DNA of 64,000 bases from Cannabis sativa (Eukaryota > Streptophyta > Magnoliopsida > Rosales > Cannabaceae), in the NCBI RefSeq assembly GCF_029168945.1, contig NC_083603.1:39928396-39992395 (forward strand), given 5' to 3'. Both the position numbers and the translations under genes were made by a program. A model generated the notes under the pieces. That model was not told the origin of the DNA. It did not search any database and saw only the letters and a program-made list of their open reading frames with translations. Below are positions 19,727 to 33,314 of the stretch, one piece after another. Position 1 is the stretch's first letter. The number at the start of each line of letters is the position of its first letter.

Positions 19727-21404
19727 GAATGTCCTTCTCTTTGTGTGTGATATTTCACAGTCTTCCAATCTATGATTGAGGTACCACTTGCTATGTGCGG
19801 GCCCTACTCTATCACTGAGGGTTTCGAAATTTAGAAGAGGAAAAGAGAGAGAGGTTGGTTCGGCTATGGAGAGAGAGGGAAGGCTCAGTTTTCTGAAAAA
19901 ATGATTTTCTAAGAAAAGGTTATGAAAACTTGTTGTTTGACTGAGCCATCACTTTCTATTTATAGGCAACTACTAGGTTTAGGTTAGTAATTATTTGGCA
20001 TTAAAATAATGAAAATATTAATTAGAAAAAGCTATCCAAGTGGCCGGCCATAGGTGTTAATGGGCCTCACTTGGTTTTTGTAGTTTTCACAATTTTTATT
20101 TCTATTTTCTCTAAAACGCCAATTTTCCAATTCTAGCCATTTAAATGTCAAAACTAATTATTTAATAACTAAAATAGATTATTAAATAAGATTGTCATTT
20201 AATTTAATTATTAATTAGACATATAAAGTCTATTAATTAATAAATAAACCTAGAATCCCTTTACTTTACAATTTTGCCCCTGCTTAGTGAAAATTCACAA
20301 ATTAGACATAGTCTAACTTTAGAATGATAATTGATTAATCACAAATCAATTATTGAGTCTTACAAGCAGTATAGTCTCAACAAGAATGGGGACCATGGAT
20401 CTATATGCTGAGCTTCCAATAAGTGAACCGAATTTACTAAGTAAATTCCTACTTATTAATTCCTCGTTGAATCCACTCTTAGAACTTAGAATTGCACTCT
20501 CAGACTTATATAGAGCATATTATATGTTCCACGATACAGATATGCTATCTCATTTAACAATTGTTATAATCTTATTGTGATCAAAGATCCTCTATATAGA
20601 TGATTTACATCGAGACAGGATAATTTTACCGTTCTCACCCCTCAAAGTATTTCGCCCCTTAAAACACTTAGCTACCTATAAATGATATTTAGTGATCTAA
20701 GAATTAGTCACTTAAACAAGAGCTCATCCATTTACTTCTATTTAGCTAAGCTCGAAGGGAATAATCACTTGACTTCTATACACCAGTAGAAGCTATAGAT
20801 TCCATATTTATGTTCAGCACTCCCACTCAATCATACTATCATGTTCCCAAAATATACGTATCACCCTGACCCAAAAGTAGGCTTAACTAATAAATCAAAG
20901 AACATGAATAGTACTCCTGAGTTGAGCCTAAGCATATCAGGATTTAGATTCTTTTAATCTCAAGATCAACTACTGATATTGACTTGGAAAGATATGACGG
21001 TAAGTTTATAATATCTTAACTAAGTTGCAATATCACAGTCCAATGTATACTCCATACATTCGAAACTAGTATACTTTACCAATGTCGTGGAAAGAACATA
21101 ACACTTACTCCAAGTGTAAGTACACCTCATCGCTGATTATCACATTAGTGTAAATCCAAAACACTGATGAAACAGGGACTTAGTCTTTTGATTCATATAA
21201 TCACAATCACATTCCACTGTGTTGACGATACTGTAATTGTGAATAAACATATGATCTGGACTTAACAGATTTTGTGTGTAAATGTAATAAACATATTAAA
21301 CCATTAGCACGTAAAATTCATGCAAACATAAATCACTTCAAATTTCTTATATTGAAAACTAATCAGATTGTAAAGGGTTTTTATTTAGGGCACAAAACCC
21401 AACA
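19727..21404 (-). mobile_element. Truncated LTR, minus orientation, related to the solo LTR at 27036
   Basis: The right end reads GGGCACAAAACCCAACA, matching the right end of the solo LTR (GGGCATAAAACCCAACA). The left side starts at a point equivalent to 27287, so about 250 bp of the LTR's downstream end is missing. On the minus strand there is a TATAAATAG box at 19957-19964. No target duplication is seen: satellite abuts both sides. The short ORF at 20353-20580 lies inside the LTR and is not a gene. Superfamily is uncertain; LTRs of this length and style are typical of large Ty1/copia elements. Confidence 0.8.
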
Positions 21405-24400
21405 ATTAGGACCATGACAAGGACCCGGACCTAGACCTAGAACCGAACACAGACCTAGCCTTAGACCGGAACTGAGACCCGGACCTCGACCTAAATCTGG
21501 GACACGATCCCAAACACAAACTTGGACCTAGATAGGGATCCAGATACGAACCTGGACTCGGACCAAGACCCAGACTGGGATCAAAATGTTGGACCAAGAT
21601 CTGGACCGAGATCCTGACCCGGACACAAACTTGGACCCGCACTCGGGACCCCAACTAGGACATGGACCCGAACCTAGACCCAGATCAGGGTCCAGACCTG
21701 GACACAAACACGGACACAGACTCCGACCCGAACTCAAACCCACACCTTGAATCAGACCCAAAGCTAGACCCGGACCCGGACCCAAACTCAAACCCACACT
21801 CGGAACTGAATCCAGACTAAGATCGGGATTGGAACTTGAGACTTTGACCCAACCTAGACCAAGACCAGAACCCACACTCGGAGCCTGATCTGGACCTAGA
21901 ATGAAATCCAGACCCGAACCCAAAATCAGACCAGGTCTCGAACTCCGACCCGAACACAAACCCAAACTCGAACTCAAAATCGCAAATGGAACTAGAACCG
22001 AACTAGGACTAGGACCAGGACCAGGACCTAAACCCAAACCCGAACCTAGATCAAAACCAAGATAGAGACCTAAACCCGAACTAAGACTGGGACTTGAACC
22101 CGAACATAGACCGTGACTTAAACACACACAATAATCGAGACCTAGATTCAGAATCAAGATAGGGACCTGGGAAACAGAACTAGGTTGGGGACCTAGTACC
22201 CAAGCTAGACCCGAGCTTGAACCTAGGACCCAGCTCGTGATCCGGCACCAGAAATTGAACAAGACTAGGACCTGAGATTTGGATCCGGATCTGGACCCAA
22301 GGCTTGGACAAAACCCGTAGTCGGTGTTTGGATTTGGGACCCAGCCCAAGACCCGAATCGTGACAAGGACCCGTACTGACACCCTGACCCGAACCAAGTC
22401 CCAAACCATAAAGTGGACACGAACCCGTACCCTGTGACCCTAAATTGGAAGTTGACCGGGACTTGACCTAGCACTTGGACTAAAAATCATAACTGAAATT
22501 GGACCTTGATTCGGAACTATACCGGGACCAGGACCCGGACTCCAAATCAGACATAGACCCGAATTGGGAGCCGGACCCGTATCCCAACCCAAACCTGGAC
22601 TCGGGACCTGAACCCGAACCTTAACTCAAACCCAAACAAGGAACCAGACTATGGAAACACATATAGGGTGGGGACCTAGAACCGCACCTCAGTCTCGATC
22701 CCGAACCCAAACTCAGAAATGGGCCCTAGGACCTGAACAAAAACCAGACCGAGACCCGTGACAGTGATCCAGATCATGACTCGGGATTCTGGTAACGGGA
22801 GCTGGAACAGACCAGTAGTTGGTGTCTAGATTTGGGACACAGACTAGGACCAGAACCCAGACAAAGAACCAAACCCGAACACAGACCTACACCTGGGACC
22901 CAAAATTAGAACTTAAACAAGAATCGCCGAACCAGGACCCTAGAACAAGACTAAGAACGTGACCAGGACGAGGACCCGGACCCAGACGTAGAACCGAACA
23001 CAGACCTACCCTCAGACCCAAACTAGGACTGGAACTTGGGCCCGGACACGATCATGTACCCAGACCGGAATTGAGACCCGGACCTGCACCTAAATTTGGG
23101 ACTCGATCCCAAACACAGACTTTGACCTAGATAGGGATCCAGATACATACCTTGACTCGGACCAAGACCCAGACTGGGATCGAAATGCTGGACCTACATC
23201 TGGACCGAGATCCTGACCCACACCCAAACTTGAACCCGCACTCAGGACCCAAACTTGGACGTGGACCCGAACCTAGACACGGATCGGGGTCCAGACCTGG
23301 ACACAGACTCGGACCCGAACTCAAACCCACACCTTGAATCAGACCCAAAGACTTAGACCCAGAACTGAATCCACACTCAGATCTGGATTGGAACTTGGGA
23401 CTCGGACCCGACCTATACCAAGACCCAGGACGCGAACCCACAACCGGAGCCTGATCTGGACCTAGACTGAAATCCAAACCCGAACCAAAACTCAGACCAG
23501 GACTCGAACTCCGATCCGAACTCAAACCCAAACGCGAACTAAGAATTGGAAATGGAACTAGAACCGAACTAGGACTAGGACCAGGACCAGGACCTAAACC
23601 CAAACCCGATCCCAGATCAAAACCCAGATAGAGACCTAAACCCGAACCGAGACTAGGACTTGAACCCGAACCTAGACCGGGACCCAAACCCACACAATAA
23701 CCAGGACCTGGACCAAGAATAAGGATAGGGACCTGGGAAAAAGAACTAGGACCAAGACCTAGTACCTGACCCAGACACGAACTTGAACCTTGGACCCAGC
23801 TCGTGATCCGGCACCAGAATGGAACCACATAAGGACCCGAGATTGGGTTTCGGATCTCGAGCCCGGGCTTGGACAAAACCCGTAGTCAGTGTCTGGATTT
23901 GGGACCCAGCCCTGGACCTGAACCCTAACGAGGACCTGAAACCACACCCGGACCTAAACCCAGTCCCAAACCCAAAACTGGACCTGAACCCGTACCGTGT
24001 GACCCAAAATTGGAGCAAAAACCGGAAGTTGGTTGGGACTGGAACTAGGACTTGGACTTGGAATCATAACTGAAATTGGACTTAGATCCAGAACCGTAAC
24101 CAGACCAGGACCCGGACTCAAAATCCGACCTAGACCCGAATTGGGAGCCGGACTCGGATCCCCACCCTAACCTGGACTCGGGACCCGAACCCGAACCTTA
24201 ACTCAGACCAAAACATGGAACCAGACTAGCGACACAGAACAACGGTGGGGACCTAGAACCGCACCACAGTCTCGATCCCGAACCAAAACTCAGAAATAGG
24301 ACCCGAGACGTGAACCAGAACCAGACCGAGACCCGTGACAGTGATCCGGATATTGGGATTCGTGTAACGGGGCCTGGAATAGACTAGTAGTCGGTGTCTA

Positions 24401-27035
24401 GATCTGGGACTTAGATTAGGACCAAAACCAAGACTAAAAACCAAACCCGAACCCAGACGTAGACCTGGGACCTAAAATTTGAACCTGAAAAAGAACCGCC
24501 GAACCAGGACCCTAGAACAAGACAACGACTGTGACAAAGACCCGAACCCAAACGTAGAACCGAACACAGACCTAGCCTCAGACCCAAACTGAGGCTGGAA
24601 TTCAGGCCCTGACACGATCGTGTACGCAGAGCGGAACTGAGACCCGGTCCTGGACCTAAATATGGGACCCGATCCCACACCATGACTTGGACATAGATAG
24701 GGATCCGGATAAGAACCTGGACTCGTACCAAGACCTAGACTGGGATCGAAATGTTGGACTTGGATCTGGACCGAGATCTTGGCCCAGACCCAAACTTGGA
24801 CCCGCACTCGGGACCCCAAGCTGGACCTGGACCCAAACCTAGACCTAGATCGGGGTCCAGACCTGGACACAAACCCGGACACAGACTTGGACCCGAATTC
24901 AAACCCAGACCTTGAATCAGACCCAAAGCTAGACCCGGACCCGGACGCAAACGCGAACCCAGACCAAGATCAGAACCAAAGACTTAGACCCAGAACTGAA
25001 TCCAGACTCAGATCTGGATTGGAACTTGCGACTCGGACCCGACCTAGACCAAGACCAAGGACGCGAACCCACACCCGGAGCCTGATCTGGACCTAGACTG
25101 AAATCCAGACACGAACCAAAACTCACACCAGGACTCGAACTCTGATCCGAACTCAAACCCGAACGCGAACTAAGAATTGCAAATGGAACTAGAATCGAAC
25201 TAGGACTAGAACCAGGACAAGGACCTAAACCCAACCCTAGACCTGAACCCCAACGAGGACCCGAAACCACACCCGGACCTAAACCCAGTCCCAAACCCAA
25301 TAGTGGACAAGAACCCGTACCGTGTGACCCAAAATTGGAACCAAAACCAGAAGTTGATCGGGACTGGAACTAGGACTTGGACTTAGAATCATAACTGAAA
25401 TTGGACCTAGATCCAGAACCGTAACCAGACAAGGACCCGGACTCCAAATCAGGCCTAGACCCGAATTGGGAGACAGACCCGAATCCCCACCCAAACCTGG
25501 ACTCGGGACCCGAACTTGAAATTACACCCAATCATGGAACCAGACTAGGGAAATAGAACCAGGGTCATGACCTAGAACCGCACCACATTCTTGATCCCGA
25601 ACCCAAACTCAGAAATGGAACATGGGACGTGAACCAGAACCAGACCGAGACCCGTAATAGTGATCCAGATATTGGTATTCGGGTAAAGGGGCCTGGAACA
25701 GACTAGTAGTCGGTGTCTAGATTTGGGACTTAGATTAGGACCAAAACCAAGACTAAGAACCAAACCCGAACCCAGACGTAGACCTGAGACCTAAAATTAG
25801 AACCTGAGCAAGAATCGCCCAACAAGGACACTTAGTCAAACCAGAACTCGAACTCCGATCTGAACTCAAACTTAAACTCGAACTAAGAATCGAAAATGGA
25901 ACCAAACAAGGAACAAGACTAGGGACACAGAACTAGGGTCAGGACCTAGAACCGCACCCCAGTCTCGATCCCGAAGCCAAACTCAGAAATGCGACCTGGG
26001 ACCTGAACCAGAACCAGACCGAGACAAGTGACAGTGATCCAGATCTTGACTTAGGATTCGGGTAACGGGAAATGGAACTGACCAGTAGTCGATGTCTAGA
26101 TCTGGGACTCAGACTAGGACCAGAACCTAGACGAAGAACCAAACCCGAACCCAGACGTAGACCTGAGACCTAAAATTAGAACCTGAACAAGAATCGCCCA
26201 ACAAGGACACTTGAACAAGACTAGGACCGTGAGAAAGACCCGGACCCTGACGTAGAACCGAACACAAACCTAGCCTCAGACCCAAACTGAGACTGGAACT
26301 CAGGCCCAGACACGGTCGTGTACGCAGAGCGTAACTGAGACCCGGTCCTGGACCTAAATCTGGGACCCGATCCCAAACAAAGACTTGGACCTAGATAGGG
26401 ATCTGGATAAGAACCTGGACTCGGACCAAGACCCAGACTGGGATCGAAATGGTTGACTTGGATCTAGACCTAGATCTTGACCTAGAACCAAACTTTGACC
26501 CGCACTTGGGACCCCAAGTTTGACCTGGACCCGAACATAGACCCAGATCGGGGTCCAGACCTGGACACAAAACCCGGACAAAGACTTGGACCCGAACTCA
26601 AACCCACACGTAGAATCAGACCCAAAGCTAGACCCGGACCTGGACCCAAACTCGAACCCTCCCCAGGATCAGACTCAAGGACTTATACCTAGAACTGAAT
26701 CCAGACTCGGATCGGGATTGGAACTTGGGACTTGGACCAACCCCTGACCAAGACCCAGGACGCGAACCCACACCCGGAGCCTGATCTGGACCTAGACTGA
26801 AATCCGGACCCAAACCCAAACTCAGACCAGGAATCGAACTCCGACACGAACTCAAACCCAAACTCGAACTCAGAATCGCAAATGGAACTAGAACTTTACT
26901 AGGACCAGGACAAGGACCTAAACCCAAACCCGAACCCAGATCAAAACCCAGACAGAGACCTAAACCCGAACCGAGACTAGGACTCGAAACCGAACCTAGA
27001 CCGGGACCCAAACCCACAGAATAACTGGGACTTGG
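21405..27035 (-). repeat. Satellite block S4, C-rich on top
   Basis: Uninterrupted satellite of 5.6 kb. The landmark TGGGATCGAAATG (or near variant) occurs at 21576, 23175, 24741 and 26439, giving periods of 1599, 1566 and 1698 bp. A further landmark next to AGTCGGTGTCTAGA recurs at similar spacing. Some monomers carry internal duplications or deletions (for example around 25830-25920). No gene; the last five bases, CTTGG, are the target duplication of the solo LTR. Confidence 0.9.
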
Positions 27036-28925
27036 TGTTGGAATTTATTTTACCAGGATCTTAGATCTACTCACAAGTATGTTTATTAACACCCTAAATA
27101 TGAACTTTCTAAAACGATGAAATAAACACATATAAAGTTAAAGAAACCTTACATTGGGTGCAGCAGAATAATATGACTCCTTCCGTTCAGATATCTAGCC
27201 CTTGATTCCTTTCTGTAGCAGAGCATTATCAATATCTGAACCTGGATCTCTTTCTCTGAATCTTTGATGCTGAAACTCCTTTTGTTGAATGTCTTTCTTC
27301 ACGATCTTCCTCACTATGATTGAGGTATCACTTGTTGTGTGTGGGCACTACTCATACACTAAGGATTTTGAAATTTGAGAGGGAAGAAAGAGAGAGTGGG
27401 TTCGGCCAAAGATAGGGAGAGAGAAGGCTCAGGTTTTTTTGATTCAGAAAGTGTCAGAAGAAAAGTCACTTTTTCCTGAAGCCTTCACTATCTATTTATA
27501 TCATTCCACTAGGGTTAGGTTTGAATTATTTGGCATTAAAATAATGAAAATATCAGAGGGAAAAACCCTACAAAAGTGGCCGGCCATTCAAGGTGGATTT
27601 GGGCCTCACTTTTGCAATTTTGCAGTTTTACCTTTTCTGCATCTGATTTTCTCAAAAACGCCAATTTTATAATTCAACCATTTAAATGCCAATTCTAACT
27701 ATTTAATAACTATAAATAATTATTAAATAATATTGTCATTTATCATATTTATTAATTGAACCATACAAAGTATCATAATTAACAAATATGCCCCTATAAA
27801 CTCTTTCTTTACAATTTCGCCCTTACTTAGTGAAAAATTCACAAATAAACATAGTCTAATTTGAGAATTATAATTGATTAATCAAAACCAATTACATGAG
27901 TCTTACAAGCAATATTATCTCAACTAGTGCGGGGACCATGGGTCTATATAACCGAGCTTCCAATAAGTAGATCAAGAATTTAGCACTAAAATTCACTAAC
28001 TTATTAATTCTTCGTTGAATCCACGCATAGAACTTAGAATTGCACTCTCAGTATATAGAATGCTCTATATGTTCCACCATATAGACACATCATTAGTTAT
28101 CCATTGTTATAATCCTAATGTGATCAATGATCCTCTATATGAATGATCTACACTGTAAAGGGATTAGATTACCGTAACACCCTACTATGTATTTTATCCT
28201 TAAAACACTTGATCCCGTATAAATGATATTTCAGCTTATGTGAAATGAGTACTCCACCATTTATGTTCGTTTGGTCAAGCTCGAAGGAGATCATCCTTTG
28301 CTTACTATTCGCCAAATAGAAGCTATAGATTCCATGTTTATGCTAGCGCTCCCACTCAATTGCACTACCGTGTTCCCAAAATGTACGTATCACCCTGACC
28401 TAAAAGTAGGCTTAACTAACAAATCAAAGAACATGAATAGCCTCTCGAGATTGAGCCTAATCATATCAGGATTAAGATCATTTGATCTAGGATCAACTAG
28501 GTGATATTGACTTGAATAGATATTACGGTAAGTTTAATAAATCTAAGTCAAAGTTCAATATCGGTCCCTTCCGATGCATACTCCATGCATCCAACCTGAG
28601 CTTTACTTTAACCAATGCTCTGGAAAGAACATAGCACTTCTCCAAATGCAAGTAAACTCTGTTTTAGATTATCATATCTGTAAAACCCTATGTCTGATAA
28701 ATCTAGGAAACTTTATTCACATAGTCATGTTTACTTTCCAATGTGTTGACGGCACAATAAACAGGATCAAGTATGTGAAAAGGGTTTCAGATGAATTTAT
28801 ACATTATGTACATATAATCATGAATTAAATCATGTGAACCATGCAACATTAAATGTTATTTCTGATCTATATTAGTAAATCTGATTATATTGAAATGAGT
28901 TTTATTTAGGGCATAAAACCCAACA
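27036..28925 (-). mobile_element. Solo LTR, 1.89 kb, minus orientation
   Basis: The element is bounded by TGTTGG and CCAACA and flanked by a perfect 5-bp repeat CTTGG (27031-27035 and 28926-28930), so it is a complete LTR with its target duplication and no internal region: the product of LTR-LTR recombination. On the minus strand TATAAATA lies at 27500-27493, about 1.43 kb into the LTR, giving a long U3. No ORF of significance. It shares the family of the truncated copy at 19727-21404. Probable Ty1/copia-type, but no coding evidence is present to prove it. Confidence 0.88.
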
Positions 28926-31900
28926 CTTGGACCCAGAATAAGGATAGGGACTTGGGAAACAGAACTAGGACCGGGTCCTAGTACCCGACCCAGACTCGAA
29001 CTTGAACATAGGACCCAGCACGTGAGTTGACACCAGAAATGGAACCGGACTGGGACTTGAGATTGGTATCCAGATCTGGACCCACGGCTTGGATAGAACC
29101 CGTAGTCGGTGTCTGGATTTGGGACCCTGCCCTGGACACGAACCCTGACGAGGACCCGAACCCACACCAAGACCTGAACCAAGTCCCAAACCCAAAAATG
29201 GACCTGAACCCGTAACCTGTGACCCAAAATTGGAACCAAAACCAGAAGTTGACCCGAACTGGAACTAGGACTTGGACTAGGAATCATAACTGAAATTGGA
29301 CCTAGATCAAGAACCATAACCGGACTCCAAATAAGACCTAGACCCGAATTAGGAGCCAGACCCGGTTCCAAACCCAAACCTGGACTCAGGACCCGAACCT
29401 GAACCTGAACTCAAACCCAAACATGGAACCATACTAGGGACACATAACCAGGGTCGGGACCTAGAACTGCACCCCAGTCTCGATCCCGAACCCAAACTCA
29501 GAAATGGGACCTGGGACCTGAACCAAAACCAGACCGAGAGCCATGACAGTGATCGAGATCTTCACTTAGGATTCGGGTAAAGGGGCCTGGAACAGACCAG
29601 TAGTCGGTGTCTAGATCTTGGACTCAGAATAGGACAAGAACCCAGACGAAGAACCAAACCCGAACCCAGACCTAGACCTAGGACCCAAAATTAGAACCTG
29701 AATAAGAATCGCCAAACCAGGACCCTAGAACAAGACTAGGATCGTGACCAAGACCTGCACCCAGACGTAGAACCGAACACATACCTAGCCTCAGACCCAA
29801 ATTGAGACTGGAACTCGGGCCCGGACACGGTCGTGTACCCAGACCGGAACTGAGACCCAAACCTGGACCTAAATCTTTGACCCGATCCCAAACACAGACT
29901 TGGACGTAGATAGGGATCCGGATAAGAACCAGGACTCGGACCAAGACACAGACTGGAATCGAAATGCTGGACATAGATCTGGACCGAGATCCTGACCCCG
30001 ACCCAAACTTGGACTCGCACTCAGGACCCCAACTTGGATCTAGACCCGAACCTAGAACCAAATCGGGGTCCACACCTGGCCACAAACCCGAACATAGACT
30101 CGGACCCGAACTCAAACCCACACCTAGAATCGGACCCAAACCAAACCAGGATCAGAACAAAGGACTCAGACCCAGAACTGAATCCATACTCAGATCGGGA
30201 TTGGAACTTTGGACTTTGGCCCAACCTAGACCAAGACCCAGAACGTGAACCCACACCCGGAGCCTGATCTGGACCTAGACTTAAATCCATACAGAATCAA
30301 AAGTCAGACCAGAACTCGAACTCTGATCTGAACTCAAACTTAAACTCGAACTAAGAATCGCAAATGGAACCAAACAAGGAACAAGACTAGGGACACAGAA
30401 CTAGGGTCAGGACCTAGAACCACACCCCAGTCTCGATCCCGAAGCCAAACTCAAAAATGCGACCTGGGACCTGAACCAGAACCAGACCGAGGCAAGTGAC
30501 AGTGATCCAGATCTTGACTTAGGATTCGGGTAACGGTAAATGGAGCAGACCAGTAGTCGATGTCTAGATCTGGGACTCAGACTAGGACCAGAACCCAGAC
30601 GAAGAACCAAACCCGAACCCAAACCTAGACCTGGGAGCCAAAATTAGAACTTAAACAAGAATTGTCGAACCAGGACCCTAGAACAAGACTAAGACCGTGA
30701 CCAAGACCCGAACCCAGACCTAGAACCAAACACAGACTAGCCTCAGACCCAAACTAAGACTTGAACTCGGACCTAAACAATATCCCAAACCCAAAAGTGG
30801 ACAAGAACCCGTACCCTGTGACCGAAAATTGGAACCAAAACTGGAAGTTGACCGGGACTGGAACTCGCACTTGGACTTGGAATCAAAACTGAAATTGGAC
30901 CTAGATCTAGAGCCGTAACAGGACAAGGACCCGTACTCCAAATCCGACCTAGACCCGAATTGGGAGCCGAACCCGGATCGCCACCGAAACCTGGACTCGG
31001 GACCCGTACCCGAACCTTAACTCAGACCCAAACATGGAACCAGACTAGGGACACAGAACCAGGGTCAGGACCTAGAACCACACCCCAGTGTCGATCTTGA
31101 ACCCAAACATAGAAACGGGACGTGGGACCTGAACCAGAACCAGACCGACACCCGTGAGAATGATCCAGATCTTGACTCGGGATTCGGGTAACGGGGCCTG
31201 GAACAGACCACTAGTCGGTGTCTAGATCTAAGACTCAGACAAGGACCAGAACACAGACGAAGAACTAAACCAGAACCCAGACCTAGACCTGGTACCCAAA
31301 ATAAGAACCTGAACAAGAATCGCCGAACAAGGACCCTAGAACAAGACTAGGACCGTGACCAGGACCCGGACCCAGACGTAGAAACGAACACAGACATAAC
31401 CTCAGACCCCAACTGAGACTGGAACTCGATCTCGGACACGGTCGTGTACCCAGACCGGAACTGAGACCTGGACCTGGACCTAAATTTGGGACACGAACCC
31501 AAACACAGACTTGGACATCGATAGGGATTCAGATATGAACCTGGAGATGGACGAAGACACAGACTGGGATCGAAATGCTGGACCTAGATCTAGACCGAGA
31601 TCTTGACGAAGAACAAAACTTGGACCCACATTCGGACCCGAACTTGGACCTTGACCCTTACCTAGAGCCAGATCGGGGTACAGACCTGGACACAAACATG
31701 GACACAGACTCCAACCCGAACTAAAACTCGTACCTAGAATCAGACCCAAAGTTAGACCTTGACCTGGACCCAAACTCTAACCCAAACAAGGATCAGAACC
31801 AAGGATTTAGACCCAGAACTGAATCCAGACTCAGATCGGGATTGGAACTTGAGACTAAGACCCAACCTAGACCAAGACCCAGGACGCGACCCCACACCCT

Positions 31901-32470
31901 GTGCCTGATCTTGACCTAGACTAAAATCCGGACCCAAACCCAAACTCGGACCACGACTCGAACACCGACCGAACTCAAACCCAAACTCGAATAAAGAAAC
32001 GCAAATGGAACTAGAACCGAACTAGGACTAGGACTAGGACCAGGACCTAAACCCAAACCCGAACCGAGATCAAAACCCAGACAGAGACCTAAACCCGAAC
32101 CGAGACTAGGACTTGAACCCGAACCTAGACCGAGACACAAACCCACACAATAACCGGCACGTGGATCCAGAATCAGGATAGAGACCTGGGAAACAGAACT
32201 AGGACCGGGACATAGTACTCGACCCAGACCCGAACTTGAACCTAGGACCCGGCTCGTGACCCGGCACAAGAAATGGAACCAGACTGCGACTCGAGATTGG
32301 GATCCAGATTTGGTCCCAGGGCTTGGACAAAACTTGTAGTCGGTGTCTGGATTTGGAACCCAGCCCTAGACCCCAACCCTGACAAGGATCCGAACCCTCA
32401 CTCGGACATGAACCAAGTCCCAAACACAAATGTGGACCCGAGCCCGTACCCTGTGACCCCAAATTGGAAC
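28926..32470 (-). repeat. Satellite block S5, C-rich on top
   Basis: The monomer landmark is at 29954 and 31565 (1611 bp apart). Removing the solo LTR and its duplication, the distance from the previous landmark (26439) is 1620 bp, so the LTR simply interrupted a regular monomer. The segment 30340-30560 nearly repeats 25880-26100, which shows a shared rearranged monomer type. GGAAC at 32466-32470 is the target duplication of element 2. Confidence 0.9.
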
Positions 32471-32602
32471 TGTTGCTCCAGAATTCGCCCAAAATACGTG
32501 GACCAGTCGAGAGGGGACACGTGGATCAGATAACTTGGAAACATTTGCTAAGTCTTTGTGCGCCACCAGGAAGCGCTGTTAGCATGGGTCCCGGAGGAGG
32601 CA

Positions 32603-32625
32603 CCTGGAGTACAAGGTACTCCAGG
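32603..32625. repeat. U3 inverted repeat in LTR of element 2, perfect
   Basis: CCTGGAGTAC (32603-32612), loop AAG, GTACTCCAGG (32616-32625): ten uninterrupted pairs. The equivalent in element 1 has both bases of one pair changed to C, which breaks that pair. Confidence 0.65.
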
Positions 32626-32979
32626 AAGCTAGTATAGCGTGAAGGCTCTCCGGGATATGTCAGGTCTCTCCCGAGCAATCAAGTCGCATTTAATGCTGCA
32701 TGGGAGGAAGCGTGTTGGGACTGTAACACGCAATAAAGTTTGACGGCACAACCCCCAAACAGCAGCGCTACAGTAATGATCATTTAAGTCTAGCGACGGC
32801 TACTCTGCGAAGAGTCACGTCAATCACTAGGCAAAAAGGACATCCTTCATAAAAGCCCTACAGCACCTAGGGATTTGACCATGCATCACCCATGGTATAT
32901 TCATCGGAAATGCCCAACTTTATGGATACTTACAGACACATGTGTAAAAACAATTCTAGGGATTACCCCACCAAAACAC

Positions 32980-32987
32980 TATAAATA
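32980..32987 (+). promoter_or_regulatory. LTR TATA box, element 2
   Basis: TATAAATA at offset 509 of the LTR, exactly as in element 1; the 3' LTR copy is at 44520-44527. Confidence 0.75.
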
Positions 32988-33254
32988 CCCCCTCAAAGCT
33001 CATTTAATGGGGTCGAGAATCTTGGTTTGCAAAAGAGCAAGAAGAGAAAATACTCACCAAGAACATTCTCTGTATTTAAGAGAAAAACATTCTCTCAAGT
33101 GTAGAATCTGTATTAAATACATCCATTAATAACAGAGGCTCGTGGACTAAGGCTCATTAACGCCCCAACCACGTAAAAAATCTTCATCTCACTTTCTTAC
33201 AGCTCTTTATTATAATTATATTTTAATAGTTGCCGAAAACCTCGGTCAACATTT

Positions 33255-33272
33255 TGGTGCTTTCATTGAGAG
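33255..33272 (+). other. Primer-binding site, element 2
   Basis: TGGTGCTTTCATTGAGAG four bases after the 5' LTR, identical to element 1. The primer tRNA is not assigned. Confidence 0.75.
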
Positions 33273-33314
33273 CTGAGGAAAGCTGCTACATAACAAGCAT
33301 TTGACTTCACAACA

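Larger units (their letters stand above)
32471..33251 (+). repeat. 5' LTR of element 2
   Basis: 781 bp, TGTTGCTCC...CGGTCAACA. It differs from the 3' LTR at 32548 (C/G), 32740 (T/C), 32828 (T/A), 32948 (A/G) and 33219 (T/C), with no indels. Confidence 0.97.

Noticed and set aside
20353..20580. 75-codon ORF in the truncated LTR
   Set aside because: Lies within LTR sequence; the related solo LTR does not keep this frame.
21528..22409. Long minus-strand ORF of 293 codons in satellite block S4 (and similar ones, e.g. 23127-23876)
   Set aside because: Low-complexity GLGLGPGP and VRVRV sequence from the repeat; length is explained by the lack of stops in the hexamer.
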